Assembly (NCBI GenBank): GCA_038251135.1
Contig: JBBSBR010000010.1
Coordinates: forward strand, 1 to 30,525
DNA: 30,525 nt
Origin: JBBSBR01 sp038251135
GTDB lineage: Bacteria > Patescibacteriota > Saccharimonadia > UBA4664
Direction: 5' to 3'
Shown here: one piece after another, positions 7,606 through 15,216 of the stretch
Layout of the letters: each line of letters begins with the position of its first letter
Numbering within the stretch: position 1 is the first letter of the stretch
Made by a program: the position numbers and the translations under genes
Notes under the pieces: model-generated
What the model saw: only the letters and a program-made list of their open reading frames with translations
The model's database searches: none
Told to the model about the DNA's origin: nothing

Positions 7606-7745
7606 GACTAATTTGAATGCAGGGTGTCCCGTGCCCGGCAGCCTAGATGTTTGCGTCATGGGTTGGCTTCGGATGGATATTAGAGCTATGCGCTGATGAT
7701 TGTTGGAGGGTTGGGAGTTCGAACGCTGCGAGTTACTTCATATTT

Positions 7746-8375
7746 CTAGTAGATCGGGTCCTGACGATGTAGTTCGCAATAGCTACCATTGTGATTTTGC
7801 TTACATAAACTGTACCCCACGATCGCGCCCAGATCTTTGACGATCGGCAGGTTGATACCCGTCGGTGCGCTGACGAGGCGGATATGGACCGGGATCGTGC
7901 CGCGGCTGAGACTTTCGACTTGGGTGAAAGATCCGCGCGACAGGTCGATGGCGCGGCCGGTCCAGGCTTCGGGTCCGTAATCGTTGACGCGGCAGGTCAC
8001 CGTTTTGCCGTTGTAGTCGTTGGTAACCTCGAGGTAACTCCCGCGTGAGAATGTCCGAGAGGCACAGGTAATGGCATCGGGTGCGGCCAAACCCAGCGCG
8101 TACCACGATGCACGCCCGACTTGAGATACCGGCCGAGACGGAGTGGGCGTGGGGGGAGCGGTCAGGATCCTACCGTTCGGATTGGTGCCCGTCACCGCTA
8201 CGGTTATAACCGGTTTATTGAGGGTAATGGCGTAGGCCAGCGACCCCATCGAAAGGGTGGCCAAGAGGATTCCGGCACTGCGAAAGAACTTCCGCGAGGT
8301 CGATTTTGAGACTAGTTTGCGCTTAGTGAACCGGTTCAGATGTTTTTTGAGCCGGCGTTTTGTTTTTGCCTTCAT
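7746..8375 (-). CDS. RlpA-like double-psi beta-barrel cell-wall protein
   Basis: The 209-residue protein has a strongly basic cytoplasmic start (residues 1-30), one membrane segment (about 33-50), a short Pro/Thr linker and a double-psi beta-barrel of the RlpA/expansin type (about 86-170). Recognisable blocks are GRASWYALG, ASRTFSRGSYLEVTN, VTCRVNDYGP (Asp132) and GRAIDLSRGSF (Asp144), matching the RlpA pattern NDRGP...RxIDLS. RlpA enzymes are lytic transglycosylases acting on peptidoglycan glycan strands; related proteins only bind. There is no SPOR domain. Four Cys (104, 128 and two in SLCKQNHNGSYC) could form disulfides outside the cell. It has its own strong promoter (8384-8412) with practically no leader. 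I am confident of the fold, less of catalytic activity. Confidence 0.85.
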   Translation of the reverse strand: MKAKTKRRLKKHLNRFTKRKLVSKSTSRKFFRSAGILLATLSMGSLAYAITLNKPVITVAVTGTNPNGRILTAPPTPTPSRPVSQVGRASWYALGLAAPDAITCASRTFSRGSYLEVTNDYNGKTVTCRVNDYGPEAWTGRAIDLSRGSFTQVESLSRGTIPVHIRLVSAPTGINLPIVKDLGAIVGYSLCKQNHNGSYCELHRQDPIY

Positions 8376-8383
8376 GTGGTTGT

Positions 8384-8412
8384 TTTATACCATAAGCGTT
8401 AAAGACTGTCAA
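8384..8412 (-). promoter_or_regulatory. Strong promoter of the RlpA-like gene (leaderless type)
   Basis: Minus strand: perfect -35 TTGACA (8407-8412), exactly 17-nt spacer ending in TGG, -10 TATAAA (8384-8389). Only eight bases (ACAACCAC) separate the -10 from the ATG at 8375, leaving no room for a ribosome site. Confidence 0.8.
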
Positions 8413-8421
8413 AAACGAGAC

Positions 8422-9579
8422 TTAGTAAGACACGAGATTTCCAATCGGCACGATTGAATACCAAGTATTACCGACATTGAGGGGTATCTCAGCACCAGCG
8501 GCATCTGTCAGCGTCGTACGGGCGTTGTGGCTCGTTTTGCTCCAGGTTCCCCCAATCACACCGCCATCCATAAAGACGAGGGCCTTGCCGCTCCCGACGG
8601 TCTGCATAAAGGTCGCCTGCGCGCCGGAGGTCGACGTGCCGTAGGTAGTCGGCATATACTCCACGATTACGTTTTTGACATGTATTTGGGTTCCCGTATT
8701 GCGATCGATGTGTGGTGCGCCCGCCAAGTTGCGTGCATAGTCGTTGCTGGCCGCAACGTAGGTGTAGTCGACCTGATAACCGTTGTATGAAAAGTTGATA
8801 TGGATTGCGGGGTGCGACGGCGTTTGAGCGGGTGCGTCGGCCTTACGGGGCGAGACGGTAAAGTTAGCCGGAACGTTCCAGCCCCGCGCCGTCAGCAACG
8901 CGTCCATCAACGATGATGAGGTATAGAGATTATGGGGCGCATAACGGTCGGAAGTCCGATAGAATGTCGGCGGTCCGACTATGAGGGCATTGATATCCTT
9001 GAGGCCAAGCGGCTTAACCAGATCGAGGGCGTTCGAGCTGCCGCCGGCATGGGCGACCGGAGCGTTGAATTCCAGTCCCCAATCGATAAAGTAAGGCCGT
9101 AAACTTCGAACCGGACCGATCGCCTTGGGTTGCTTATCGAGAAAAAATGTCTGGAACCGCGTAATACCGCCTTCGGCGAGCGCTTCGTATACGACGCCGG
9201 CGTCCGATAGCCCCGACTGGGGGCGCGCATCGGGATGATTCTCGACGATGATCGATCGTATTGCCCGGTCGGCGAGCGCCGGGTCGATAAGTTCGCCGGT
9301 CAGCGGAGAGGCTTTGAGTACCGGGGTCGGCACGGGAGTGGGACTTGGAGTGGGGCTGGGCGTAGCCGTGGCAACCGGTGCCGTCGGCGCGGGCCGCAGA
9401 GCGTAGATGACCCCGCCGACAACTATCGCCGTCACGATCAAACAGACGGGTATGAGCCACTTTAGATTGTGCTTAAACCAGGCCGGCCGGTGGGCGGCGG
9501 GCGCACTCAGCTTAGGCTCGGGTATCGGTTGATCGTCGGGCGTATTCGCGGGCTGGTCTGGATTTTGCTCGGCCTTCAT
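8422..9579 (-). CDS. DUF3048 (YerB-like) membrane-anchored envelope protein
   Basis: The 385-residue product has a Pro-rich cytoplasmic start, one membrane helix (about 41-62), a Thr/Pro/Ser linker with repeated TP pairs (about 67-88) and then a DUF3048 domain. Diagnostic blocks are ASPLTGELID, IIVENHPDARPQSGLSDAGV, VYEALAEGGITRF, AIGPVRSLRPYFIDWGLEF and APVAHAGGSSNAL, followed near the C-terminus by a second part with GKALVFMDGGVIGGTW. DUF3048 proteins, such as Bacillus YerB, are extracytoplasmic and of unknown biochemical function. YerB itself is a lipoprotein; here a non-lipidated helix replaces the lipobox. The gene has a textbook promoter whose -10 lies six bases before the ATG and is followed 46 bases later by the RlpA-like gene, which has its own promoter. 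Confidence 0.93.
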   Translation of the reverse strand: MKAEQNPDQPANTPDDQPIPEPKLSAPAAHRPAWFKHNLKWLIPVCLIVTAIVVGGVIYALRPAPTAPVATATPSPTPSPTPVPTPVLKASPLTGELIDPALADRAIRSIIVENHPDARPQSGLSDAGVVYEALAEGGITRFQTFFLDKQPKAIGPVRSLRPYFIDWGLEFNAPVAHAGGSSNALDLVKPLGLKDINALIVGPPTFYRTSDRYAPHNLYTSSSLMDALLTARGWNVPANFTVSPRKADAPAQTPSHPAIHINFSYNGYQVDYTYVAASNDYARNLAGAPHIDRNTGTQIHVKNVIVEYMPTTYGTSTSGAQATFMQTVGSGKALVFMDGGVIGGTWSKTSHNARTTLTDAAGAEIPLNVGNTWYSIVPIGNLVSY

Positions 9580-9585
9580 GGCCTG

Positions 9586-9614
9586 ATTATACTAAACTTC
9601 TTATGCTGACTCAA
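9586..9614 (-). promoter_or_regulatory. Promoter of the DUF3048 gene (leaderless type)
   Basis: Minus strand: -35 TTGAGT (9609-9614), 17-nt spacer, perfect -10 TATAAT (9586-9591), then CAGGCC and the ATG at 9579. It has the same -35 word and spacing as the gltX promoter. Confidence 0.8.
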
Positions 9615-9624
9615 CACGGGCACC

Positions 9625-9655
9625 GACAAAACAAAGAGCCGCCCGCAGGCGACTC
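9625..9655 (-). terminator. Rho-independent terminator after the 67-residue gene
   Basis: On the minus strand GAGTCGCC-TGCG-GGCGGCTC forms an 8-bp stem (one G-U pair) with a stable UGCG tetraloop, followed by TTTGTTTTGT. It ends transcription just before the DUF3048 promoter. Confidence 0.85.
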
Positions 9656-9680
9656 TTCCGAACGTAAACTGCTGAGTAAA

Positions 9681-9884
9681 TTACTCTACAGGAGCGCTGG
9701 TTGCGTTCCAGTCAGCCTCACCGACAAACTTGGTCAAGTTGCGGCCGTCGTACTTGCCGCGAAGGGCGTAACGTACCTGTACTTTGCCAGAGGCAGTGGT
9801 GCGCTCATACTTGGTCTTAGTGACGTCACCGTCTTCTACTTGCACGGACTGGCGGGTCTTAACATCGTAAAACGAAACACTCAT
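9681..9884 (-). CDS. Small conserved-looking protein of unknown function (67 aa)
   Basis: I do not recognise a named family. The 67-residue soluble protein begins MSVSFYDVKTRQSVQVEDGD and contains the segments KYERTTASGK, VQVRYALRGKYDGRNLTKF and GEADWN. It is rich in charged residues and probably all beta, with no Cys, signal peptide or membrane segment. The frame is open upstream to 10034, but that part overlaps gltX; the ATG at 9884 is chosen because GAGGT lies about ten bases upstream and a dedicated promoter sits at 9921-9950. A hairpin (9899-9915) lies in the leader and a good terminator follows. A strong stand-alone transcription unit for a tiny protein suggests high expression. A 13-bp palindrome (9674-9686) spans the stop codon. 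Confidence 0.8.
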   Translation of the reverse strand: MSVSFYDVKTRQSVQVEDGDVTKTKYERTTASGKVQVRYALRGKYDGRNLTKFVGEADWNATSAPVE

Positions 9885-9898
9885 GGGTTTTTTAACCT

Positions 9899-9915
9899 CA
9901 CTTACGTAATAAGTG
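9899..9915 (-). promoter_or_regulatory. Hairpin in the leader of the 67-residue gene
   Basis: CACTTA-TTACG-TAAGTG is a 6-bp inverted repeat with a 5-base loop between the predicted start point and the GAGGT ribosome site, which begins right after the stem. It could tune translation or stabilise the mRNA; this is inference. Confidence 0.4.
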
Positions 9916-9920
9916 TCTGA

Positions 9921-9950
9921 ACTATAAGCCAGTAACAATGAGATTGTCAA
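9921..9950 (-). promoter_or_regulatory. Promoter of the 67-residue gene
   Basis: Minus strand: perfect -35 TTGACA (9945-9950), 18-nt spacer, -10 TATAGT (9921-9926). It sits in the gap just after the gltX stop and gives a leader of about 30 nt. Confidence 0.75.
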
Positions 9951-9963
9951 ACTGGTTGGCTTG

Positions 9964-11397
9964 TCAGAGTGTTTTAACAGCTTTGTCGAGTCGGCTGAGA
10001 ACGCGCTCCCGGCCAAGAACATTGAGCGTTTCAAAGAGTCCCGGAGCGGCAGTTTTACCGGTGATTGCTATGCGAATAATTGTAAATAACTGACCGGCTT
10101 TGAGCTCGTTTGAGTCGACATATTTGCGAATCGGCTGCTCGATTGCCGCCTCGCTCCAAGCGCCATCCGGGATATCCGCCAAGAGCCCGCGGATTGCTTC
10201 CAGATGGGCTTTTGCCGTTGCCGCATCGAAATGTTTTGTAAGTTCGGCCGCGGGCAGTGAAAACGAGTCTTTATAGAAGAAATCCACAAGCTCCGGCAGT
10301 TCGGTGAGGACTTTTACGCGTTCTTGAACGAGCGATAAGACCGATTTTTGGTATTCATCGGTAGTGCCGGCTGCCAAATCGCCGACGAAGTCCCGGGAAA
10401 CTTCCAGCAGACGATCAAGATTCATTTCCCGCAGGAGCTTGCCATTGATCCATGTCAGCCGCTCGCGGTCAAATTTGGCCGGACTTTTCTGAATTCGGCT
10501 GAGGCTGAATGCCGCGATGAGCTCCTCGGTTGTATAGATTTCCTGAGTGGTACCGTCGTTCCATCCGAGCGTCGCCAGGAAGCTTACTAAGGCTTGCGGC
10601 AGGTAGCCCTCCCGTATGTAGTCTTCGACCGCTACTGCACCGTCGCGTTTGGACAGCTTCTTTTTGCCGTCCGGCCCGAGAATAGCCGGCAAATGGGCGT
10701 ATTTCGGCGGCGTCCAGCCAAAAGCGGCAAAGAGCAGAAGGTGTTTGGGGGTACTCGGGATCCATTCATCGGCTCGCAAGACGTGCGTAATGCCCATGGC
10801 GTGGTCGTCCGGAACGTTGGCGAATTGGTAGGTCGGATAGCCGTCGGTTTTGACGGCTACGAAGTCGTCCAGCTCGCTGACTTTAAACTCAAGATGACCG
10901 CGAACCTCGTCTTCCCAGGCCACGATCTGCGGCTCTTCGGGAATTTTAAACCTCAAGACATGCGGCAGGTCGAGGCTTTGGGGATTTGCGAGGCAGTATC
11001 GGTCGTACTTGAAGGCCTTGCCGGCAGACTGGGCGGCTTCACGCAGACCCGTTAGTCGTTCCGGGCTGCACCAGCACGGGTAAAGGGCGCCCTTGGCTAA
11101 TAAGACTTTGGCTTGTTCGGAATAAAAATCGAGGCGTTCGGATTGGATGTATGGCCCGTAAGCGCCGCCTTGGACAGGGCCTTCATCCGGCGTGAGCCCG
11201 AGGGCATCGAGGCTGGCTGTGATCTGTTCGAGCGCATCGTCTACGAGCCGGGTACGATCGGTATCTTCCAGCCGAAGGATAAATGAACCGCCGGTATGAC
11301 GGGCGTAAAGCCAATTAAAGAGTGCGGAACGTACACCGCCGACGTGCAGATAACCGGTTGGGCTGGGGGCAAATCTAACTCGGGCAGGTGTTGACAT
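9964..11397 (-). CDS. gltX: Glutamyl-tRNA synthetase
   Basis: The 477-residue class I aminoacyl-tRNA synthetase charges tRNA-Glu with glutamate in the cytoplasm. The HIGH-type motif is PSPTGYLHVGG (11-21), followed by ALFNWLYARHTGG and RLEDTDRTR. The KMSKS-type motif is KLSKR (247-251). A zinc site CxC...YxxxC (Cys108, Cys110, Tyr131, Cys135) is intact. The helical anticodon-binding part fills the C-terminal third and length is normal for bacterial GluRS. In lineages without GlnRS this enzyme also mischarges tRNA-Gln for GatCAB; whether that holds here cannot be seen. No Shine-Dalgarno precedes the ATG; instead a -10 box ends seven bases before it. Confidence 0.98.
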   Translation of the reverse strand: MSTPARVRFAPSPTGYLHVGGVRSALFNWLYARHTGGSFILRLEDTDRTRLVDDALEQITASLDALGLTPDEGPVQGGAYGPYIQSERLDFYSEQAKVLLAKGALYPCWCSPERLTGLREAAQSAGKAFKYDRYCLANPQSLDLPHVLRFKIPEEPQIVAWEDEVRGHLEFKVSELDDFVAVKTDGYPTYQFANVPDDHAMGITHVLRADEWIPSTPKHLLLFAAFGWTPPKYAHLPAILGPDGKKKLSKRDGAVAVEDYIREGYLPQALVSFLATLGWNDGTTQEIYTTEELIAAFSLSRIQKSPAKFDRERLTWINGKLLREMNLDRLLEVSRDFVGDLAAGTTDEYQKSVLSLVQERVKVLTELPELVDFFYKDSFSLPAAELTKHFDAATAKAHLEAIRGLLADIPDGAWSEAAIEQPIRKYVDSNELKAGQLFTIIRIAITGKTAAPGLFETLNVLGRERVLSRLDKAVKTL

Positions 11398-11404
11398 ACT
11401 TAGG

Positions 11405-11433
11405 AGTTTACCGCTAAATCGGCCTCAACTCAA
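11405..11433 (-). promoter_or_regulatory. Promoter of gltX (leaderless type)
   Basis: Minus strand: -35 TTGAGT (11428-11433), 17-nt spacer, -10 TAAACT (11405-11410), then seven bases to the ATG at 11397. Confidence 0.7.
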
Positions 11434-11439
11434 CTTAAA

Positions 11440-11784
11440 TCAGCCGGCCAAGCCGAGTTCATCGATGCTCACCGGTTCCCAGTCCGAGCCGATCTCGCGG
11501 TAGACGAGCGTTCGGTGCGTAATTTCGGTCGGATCATAGACGTTCTCGTAATGCAGATCGGCGCCGGCGCGTCGGGCGCCTACCGTTTTGCGGTCGATGA
11601 TGGCTGGACCGGTGGTCCGCTCCAGTTTAATCCTTGAGCCGTCACGCTCAAAAACGACGAATGCCACATCCTCGGTGAGTTCGGGCGCATCAGCTAATTT
11701 GCGCTTGAGACGGCCATGATCCGTCAGTCCGAAACGGGTGTCAATCGCATCAACCATTCGATCCCAAGATACATCTTCTGCCAT
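11440..11784 (-). CDS. Small protein of unknown function (114 aa)
   Basis: I do not recognise this family. The start at ATG 11784 is preferred because GAGGT lies about seven bases upstream; the in-frame ATG at 11796 would add only MRFA and lacks a ribosome site. The product begins MAEDVSWDRMVDAID and has a predicted helix, then a run of beta strands (VAFVVFERDGSRIKLER, ADLHYENVYD, HRTLVYREIGSDWEPV). It is acidic, soluble, without Cys, signal or membrane segment. It resembles small single-domain cytosolic proteins. It reads toward gltX with a 42-base gap that contains the gltX promoter. A 10-bp palindrome AGATTAATCT (11797-11806) lies just upstream. Confidence 0.75.
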   Translation of the reverse strand: MAEDVSWDRMVDAIDTRFGLTDHGRLKRKLADAPELTEDVAFVVFERDGSRIKLERTTGPAIIDRKTVGARRAGADLHYENVYDPTEITHRTLVYREIGSDWEPVSIDELGLAG

Positions 11785-11926
11785 CGCAAACCTCATAGAT
11801 TAATCTCATCCTATCTAACCATGGATGCGGCGTGATTGCGAGGAGTCCCGATTGCACGTACGGGGACGGACTGCGAGTCTGTAGCGGACAAGTACCCGCC
11901 CGGGTGAAACTGTATCGGGGTTAGAA

Positions 11927-13030
11927 CTACAGGCTGTAGGCGATCTTGAGGATTTGCTCGCGTGATATTCTGGCCGTGCCCGCGATGCTATACCAAACGC
12001 CGTGATTGACCCAGCTGGCGTTATTTGAGTCGAAGAGGTAGATGGTGAGGCCCTGGCCTTCGACCGATGAGTAATCGCTTGCGACTTTGCTCACGTAGTT
12101 ATCGAGCAACGAGCTTGAGTCCCAGGAGGTTCGGTGCTGGGTAATCGTCAGCGGGGTTGTTTGGTTGGGGCTGGCAAATTGGAGCGTTACGATTCCCGGT
12201 GCGGTGGTTGTGGTAGCCAAGCTGTAGCTGGACGGCAAATAGCCGGGCAGTGAGGCGGTCACACCGGCCTGGTTGCCGGCGGAGGTGATGGCGAGTTTGG
12301 GGTAATTCTGGATCCAAACGTAGCCTGCCAGAATCGATACGGCGGCAACGGTGGCGGCTATTCGCCCGGCGTGTGAAGTTTGGAGGGATCGAATCGGCTC
12401 GGCGGGAGCCGAGTTCAATATTCTCGCCAGCGATTCGTGTTGGGTGACGACATGGGGCGGGACGGGGGTATGGATAGCAGCCTCTTCCGCGGGGCCGGCG
12501 ACGGTTTTCGGCAATTCTGCCGCCGGGGCAGCTCGCTTCTGGGTGAAACGCGAAATACTGCCGCTTTTGGGGGTGGTTTTTGCGCGCTCAAGGCGTTCGG
12601 CCGGTATCACTGCGGCACGGTGCGTGTTCGGCTTGGGCGTATGGGATACCTCATGACGCTTGATATGACGGTCGGCAACGGCATCCGTTTCTGCGTCGAT
12701 GGGGGCAATTTTGGCAGCGCGCAGATCCAAAACCCCGCCGCGGCTGAGCTTTACTCGGCTGTGGACGGCTTGGGCGGCCGGATGTTGAGCCGCTACGACG
12801 TCGCCGACCATGGTCTTGCCGGAGTTGGAGACGACCACCGGTGCTTTTAGTCTTACCGATTCGACAGGCTGCGGACGGCGGCTTGATCGAATATCCATCG
12901 AACGGACCTGCGGCTTAATGGCAGGCGCGGCATCGGTCGGCAGCTCCATGCGCGTACCGCAAGCAGGGCAATATTTGCCTGTGCCGATTACAACTGGAGC
13001 TATTTGTCTGTTGCACGATGAGCAAGTCAC
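11927..13030 (-). CDS. Zinc-ribbon membrane protein with C-terminal DUF4367-like domain
   Basis: The 367-residue product opens with a CxxC-x14-CxxC zinc ribbon (CSSC...CPAC, within the first 25 residues). Then come about 200 residues of low-complexity, Ala/Pro/Lys-rich sequence, a single membrane helix (about 227-245; IAATVAAVSILAGYVWI) and an extracytoplasmic domain. That domain contains LPGYLPSSYSL, ITQHRTSWDSSSLLDNYV, NASWVNHGVWYSI and QILKIAYSL, the pattern of DUF4367, a domain often found at the C-terminus of anti-sigma-like membrane proteins. Topology is ribbon inside, DUF4367 outside. The function is unknown; a transmembrane signalling or envelope role is plausible. Start choice is uncertain: GTG 13030 has GGA at good spacing, while TTG 13033 would add one residue. 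The 142 bases after it hold nothing I can assign. Confidence 0.8.
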   Translation of the reverse strand: MTCSSCNRQIAPVVIGTGKYCPACGTRMELPTDAAPAIKPQVRSMDIRSSRRPQPVESVRLKAPVVVSNSGKTMVGDVVAAQHPAAQAVHSRVKLSRGGVLDLRAAKIAPIDAETDAVADRHIKRHEVSHTPKPNTHRAAVIPAERLERAKTTPKSGSISRFTQKRAAPAAELPKTVAGPAEEAAIHTPVPPHVVTQHESLARILNSAPAEPIRSLQTSHAGRIAATVAAVSILAGYVWIQNYPKLAITSAGNQAGVTASLPGYLPSSYSLATTTTAPGIVTLQFASPNQTTPLTITQHRTSWDSSSLLDNYVSKVASDYSSVEGQGLTIYLFDSNNASWVNHGVWYSIAGTARISREQILKIAYSL

Positions 13031-13097
13031 CAATATTCCAATTTCTATTATGCTTATGTTACTACATATTTATGGAGTTCGGGAGAGTTTTATCAAG

Positions 13098-13946
13098 CTA
13101 ACGTGAGCGCCATATGCGCCAGATAAAACGCGGTACGGCCAGTTGACGGTTCCAGCGGCTCGGTTCGAGGATCAGACGCCAGAGCCATTCGAGCCCGATT
13201 CGCTGCATAAAACCCGGTGCTTTGGTGCGCGATCCGCCGAATTGTTCGTAATCAAACGTCCCGCCTTCCCCGATCAGGACGCCGTGGCCCAGCTGAACGG
13301 ATAACGTTGAGATCACCTCTTCTTGAAGCGGAAAACCCATCCCGACCAGGATGAGGTCGGCATCGCTGGCGCTTATTTGGTCGCCGAGCCGGTCGATCCA
13401 CTCCCGGGAAACTTTGCCGGGTTGCTGGCCGTTATCGCGGCCGGAGTGGATGCCCACAATTTGAAGACCCGTTATTTGGTGCTGCAGAGTCTCGGCGACG
13501 TGGGTGATTTGCTCGGTCGATCCGGTGCCGACCAAATAAACGCGCAACTGATTGGCGGCGGCCGATTGAAGCATCGGCCAAGTGAAGTTGATGCCGGCTA
13601 ACGGTTTGTCGAGGGGCCAATACAGCTTGGTTGGCGCTAAGACAATCTGCGTCAGGGTCGAAAGAAACCGCCAAGCGGAGCGTTTGCCGGCATACAGGTA
13701 AGCGGCTGCCCAGACCAGGGCGACACCGTCGGCTATAACGAGTTCGGCGTCGTTGAGTAGGCGTTTGATGGATTCGGTGGTTGCCGCCTTATCGAGAAAC
13801 TCTACGTAAGGCTTCACGACGTACATGGACGCGGAAGATTTGTCGCGGGCGCGGTCAACGATGTAATTTATGGCTTCGGATTGGGTAACAGCATCGATAT
13901 TGACGTCCAGAACCTCGACTTTGTCATAGATAATTTGTCTAGACAC
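13098..13946 (-). CDS. WecB/TagA/CpsF family glycosyltransferase (GT26)
   Basis: The 282-residue protein belongs to the family that transfers a ManNAc-type sugar onto a lipid-linked GlcNAc (TagA in wall teichoic acid, WecG in enterobacterial common antigen). Recognisable blocks are VLDVNIDAVTQSEAINYIVD, YVVKPYVEFLDKA, AELVIADGVALVWAA, VYLVGTG, DLILVGMGFPLQEEVI, GEGGTFDYEQFGGSRTKAPGF and the C-terminal IGLEWLWRLILEPSRWNRQ. The IADG Asp corresponds to the conserved catalytic Asp. No membrane segment is needed; the basic C-terminus binds the membrane. It starts with GTG, with GGAG nine bases upstream, and overlaps the end of the ligase-like gene by eight bases, as last gene of the mreB operon. 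Acceptor and donor sugars here are inferred. Confidence 0.95.
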   Translation of the reverse strand: MSRQIIYDKVEVLDVNIDAVTQSEAINYIVDRARDKSSASMYVVKPYVEFLDKAATTESIKRLLNDAELVIADGVALVWAAAYLYAGKRSAWRFLSTLTQIVLAPTKLYWPLDKPLAGINFTWPMLQSAAANQLRVYLVGTGSTEQITHVAETLQHQITGLQIVGIHSGRDNGQQPGKVSREWIDRLGDQISASDADLILVGMGFPLQEEVISTLSVQLGHGVLIGEGGTFDYEQFGGSRTKAPGFMQRIGLEWLWRLILEPSRWNRQLAVPRFIWRIWRSR

Positions 13947-15216
13947 GTTTGGTGGCTCCAGCGATAGCCGCCCCGGCCGTTAGCCAAAAGATAAAGGCCG
14001 TCGACGAATCGGCCCACCCGTGCAGGAAAAGGTTTACGACGCTCAAGCCGGCCAATGCACCGATGAGCGACGGCATCAAGACGTGCTGATAACGCTTCGT
14101 CCAAAGCTTAGCTCCCGCCGCGGAGACGAACGCCAGAAAAGCCAGTAAGCCGGCGAGACTGGTTTCTATGGCAACCTGGAGGTAGTAGTCTTCGGGAATT
14201 AGCTTCGTGACCGCGTGGAAGGAAGCGGGTCCGGCTGAGCCGAGGCCGCTGCCAGTAGGGCTGTTGCGAATAGTTTCGAGTCCGGATTCAAGTGCGGCGG
14301 CGTGTTGCGTCGTTGAATTGCTGGTTTCGACGCCGGCCCCCGAATGCAAGATGAAGTATTCGTACGGACCTTTCGAATGGCTGGACAGGCTGAGAGCCCC
14401 TAGGCTTATGGCCAATACGGCGGCGGTGACGGCAGCAAATTGAATTGCTTGCCGCCTCGAATTTAAACCGGCGGCGATCGTGACGGCAACGGCGACTATC
14501 GCCCCGATCCAAGCGCTGCGCGAATATGTATACCAGAGGGCGCCCAGATAGAGCGTCGCAGCCAGGACCAGGCTCCAGCGCGGCCGCTTAAACCACATGG
14601 CGACTGCCAATGATAGCGGCAATATCAGGAAACTGCCGAGTTGGTTCGGTCCGCCCAGAGTAGAGGGGGTACGTATGGTGTCCGATAGGTTGCCGACATA
14701 TTGGAACGGAGCAACCGTATCGGGCCCGTAGCCAAAATGGGTCAGGATATCATGAGGCAGTACGGTGGCGTGCAGAATACCGAACCCCGCTACCAGACCG
14801 CTGGTTACGAGTATGACGGCGGGCAATTTAAGGTAAAGCTGGCGGCCGGAACCCCAGAGAGCGACGAAGAACAGTATGATGAACTCGAAGTCGGTTTTGA
14901 TTCCGTAAATGATCGCGCTGAGTGATTGCGGATGAAGCAAGGTCGCCCCGAGAGCGATAATACCGAATATCAGCGCCGACAACGGGAGTACTTTGCCTCC
15001 GTGCCGCAGTCGCTCAGGTTGAAACCAAATCAAGATCGCAGCTGCAACCGCCAAAATGACGACCAGCAGCTCCTTCCAGGCTTGGATTAGGGACTGATGG
15101 CCGGTTAGGCTACCCAGCCAGACGCTCAAAAACGCATGAAACGGCATTACGGCTACCAGAACGATCAGTCCCCAACCGATGCCCTGTTCCAGGCGCGTGA
15201 GTCGTGAGGGTGTCAT
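13939..15216 (-). CDS. O-antigen ligase / Wzy-type polytopic membrane protein
   Basis: The 425-residue protein is mostly hydrophobic, with roughly ten to twelve membrane helices and a large external loop before the C-terminal third. It has the Wzy_C signature region (RTPSTLGGPNQLGSFLILPL; LVLAATLYLGALWYTYSRSAW). Members join or polymerise lipid-linked glycans on the outer side of the membrane: O-antigen ligases in Gram-negatives, and glycan-to-protein or teichoic-type transferases in monoderms. In a cell without outer membrane it most likely attaches or polymerises a surface glycan. The ATG at 15216 overlaps the mreB stop in an ATGA arrangement; the longer reading into mreB (up to 15315) is rejected. 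The 3' end overlaps the WecB/TagA gene by eight bases. Confidence 0.88.
   Translation of the reverse strand: MTPSRLTRLEQGIGWGLIVLVAVMPFHAFLSVWLGSLTGHQSLIQAWKELLVVILAVAAAILIWFQPERLRHGGKVLPLSALIFGIIALGATLLHPQSLSAIIYGIKTDFEFIILFFVALWGSGRQLYLKLPAVILVTSGLVAGFGILHATVLPHDILTHFGYGPDTVAPFQYVGNLSDTIRTPSTLGGPNQLGSFLILPLSLAVAMWFKRPRWSLVLAATLYLGALWYTYSRSAWIGAIVAVAVTIAAGLNSRRQAIQFAAVTAAVLAISLGALSLSSHSKGPYEYFILHSGAGVETSNSTTQHAAALESGLETIRNSPTGSGLGSAGPASFHAVTKLIPEDYYLQVAIETSLAGLLAFLAFVSAAGAKLWTKRYQHVLMPSLIGALAGLSVVNLFLHGWADSSTAFIFWLTAGAAIAGATKRV

Noticed and set aside
7606..7745. 140-base gap between the convergent FKBP and RlpA-like genes, searched for a terminator or small RNA
   Set aside because: No stable hairpin with a T tract, no tRNA-like fold and no convincing small open frame seen.
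9885..10034. N-terminal extension of the 67-residue protein into gltX
   Set aside because: It would run through a strong promoter and a leader hairpin and overlap the synthetase gene; the internal ATG has a ribosome site.
11797..11926. 130-base gap upstream of the 114-residue gene, considered as an RNA gene
   Set aside because: Contains GC-rich patches and a 10-bp palindrome but no recognisable structure or promoter-terminator pair.
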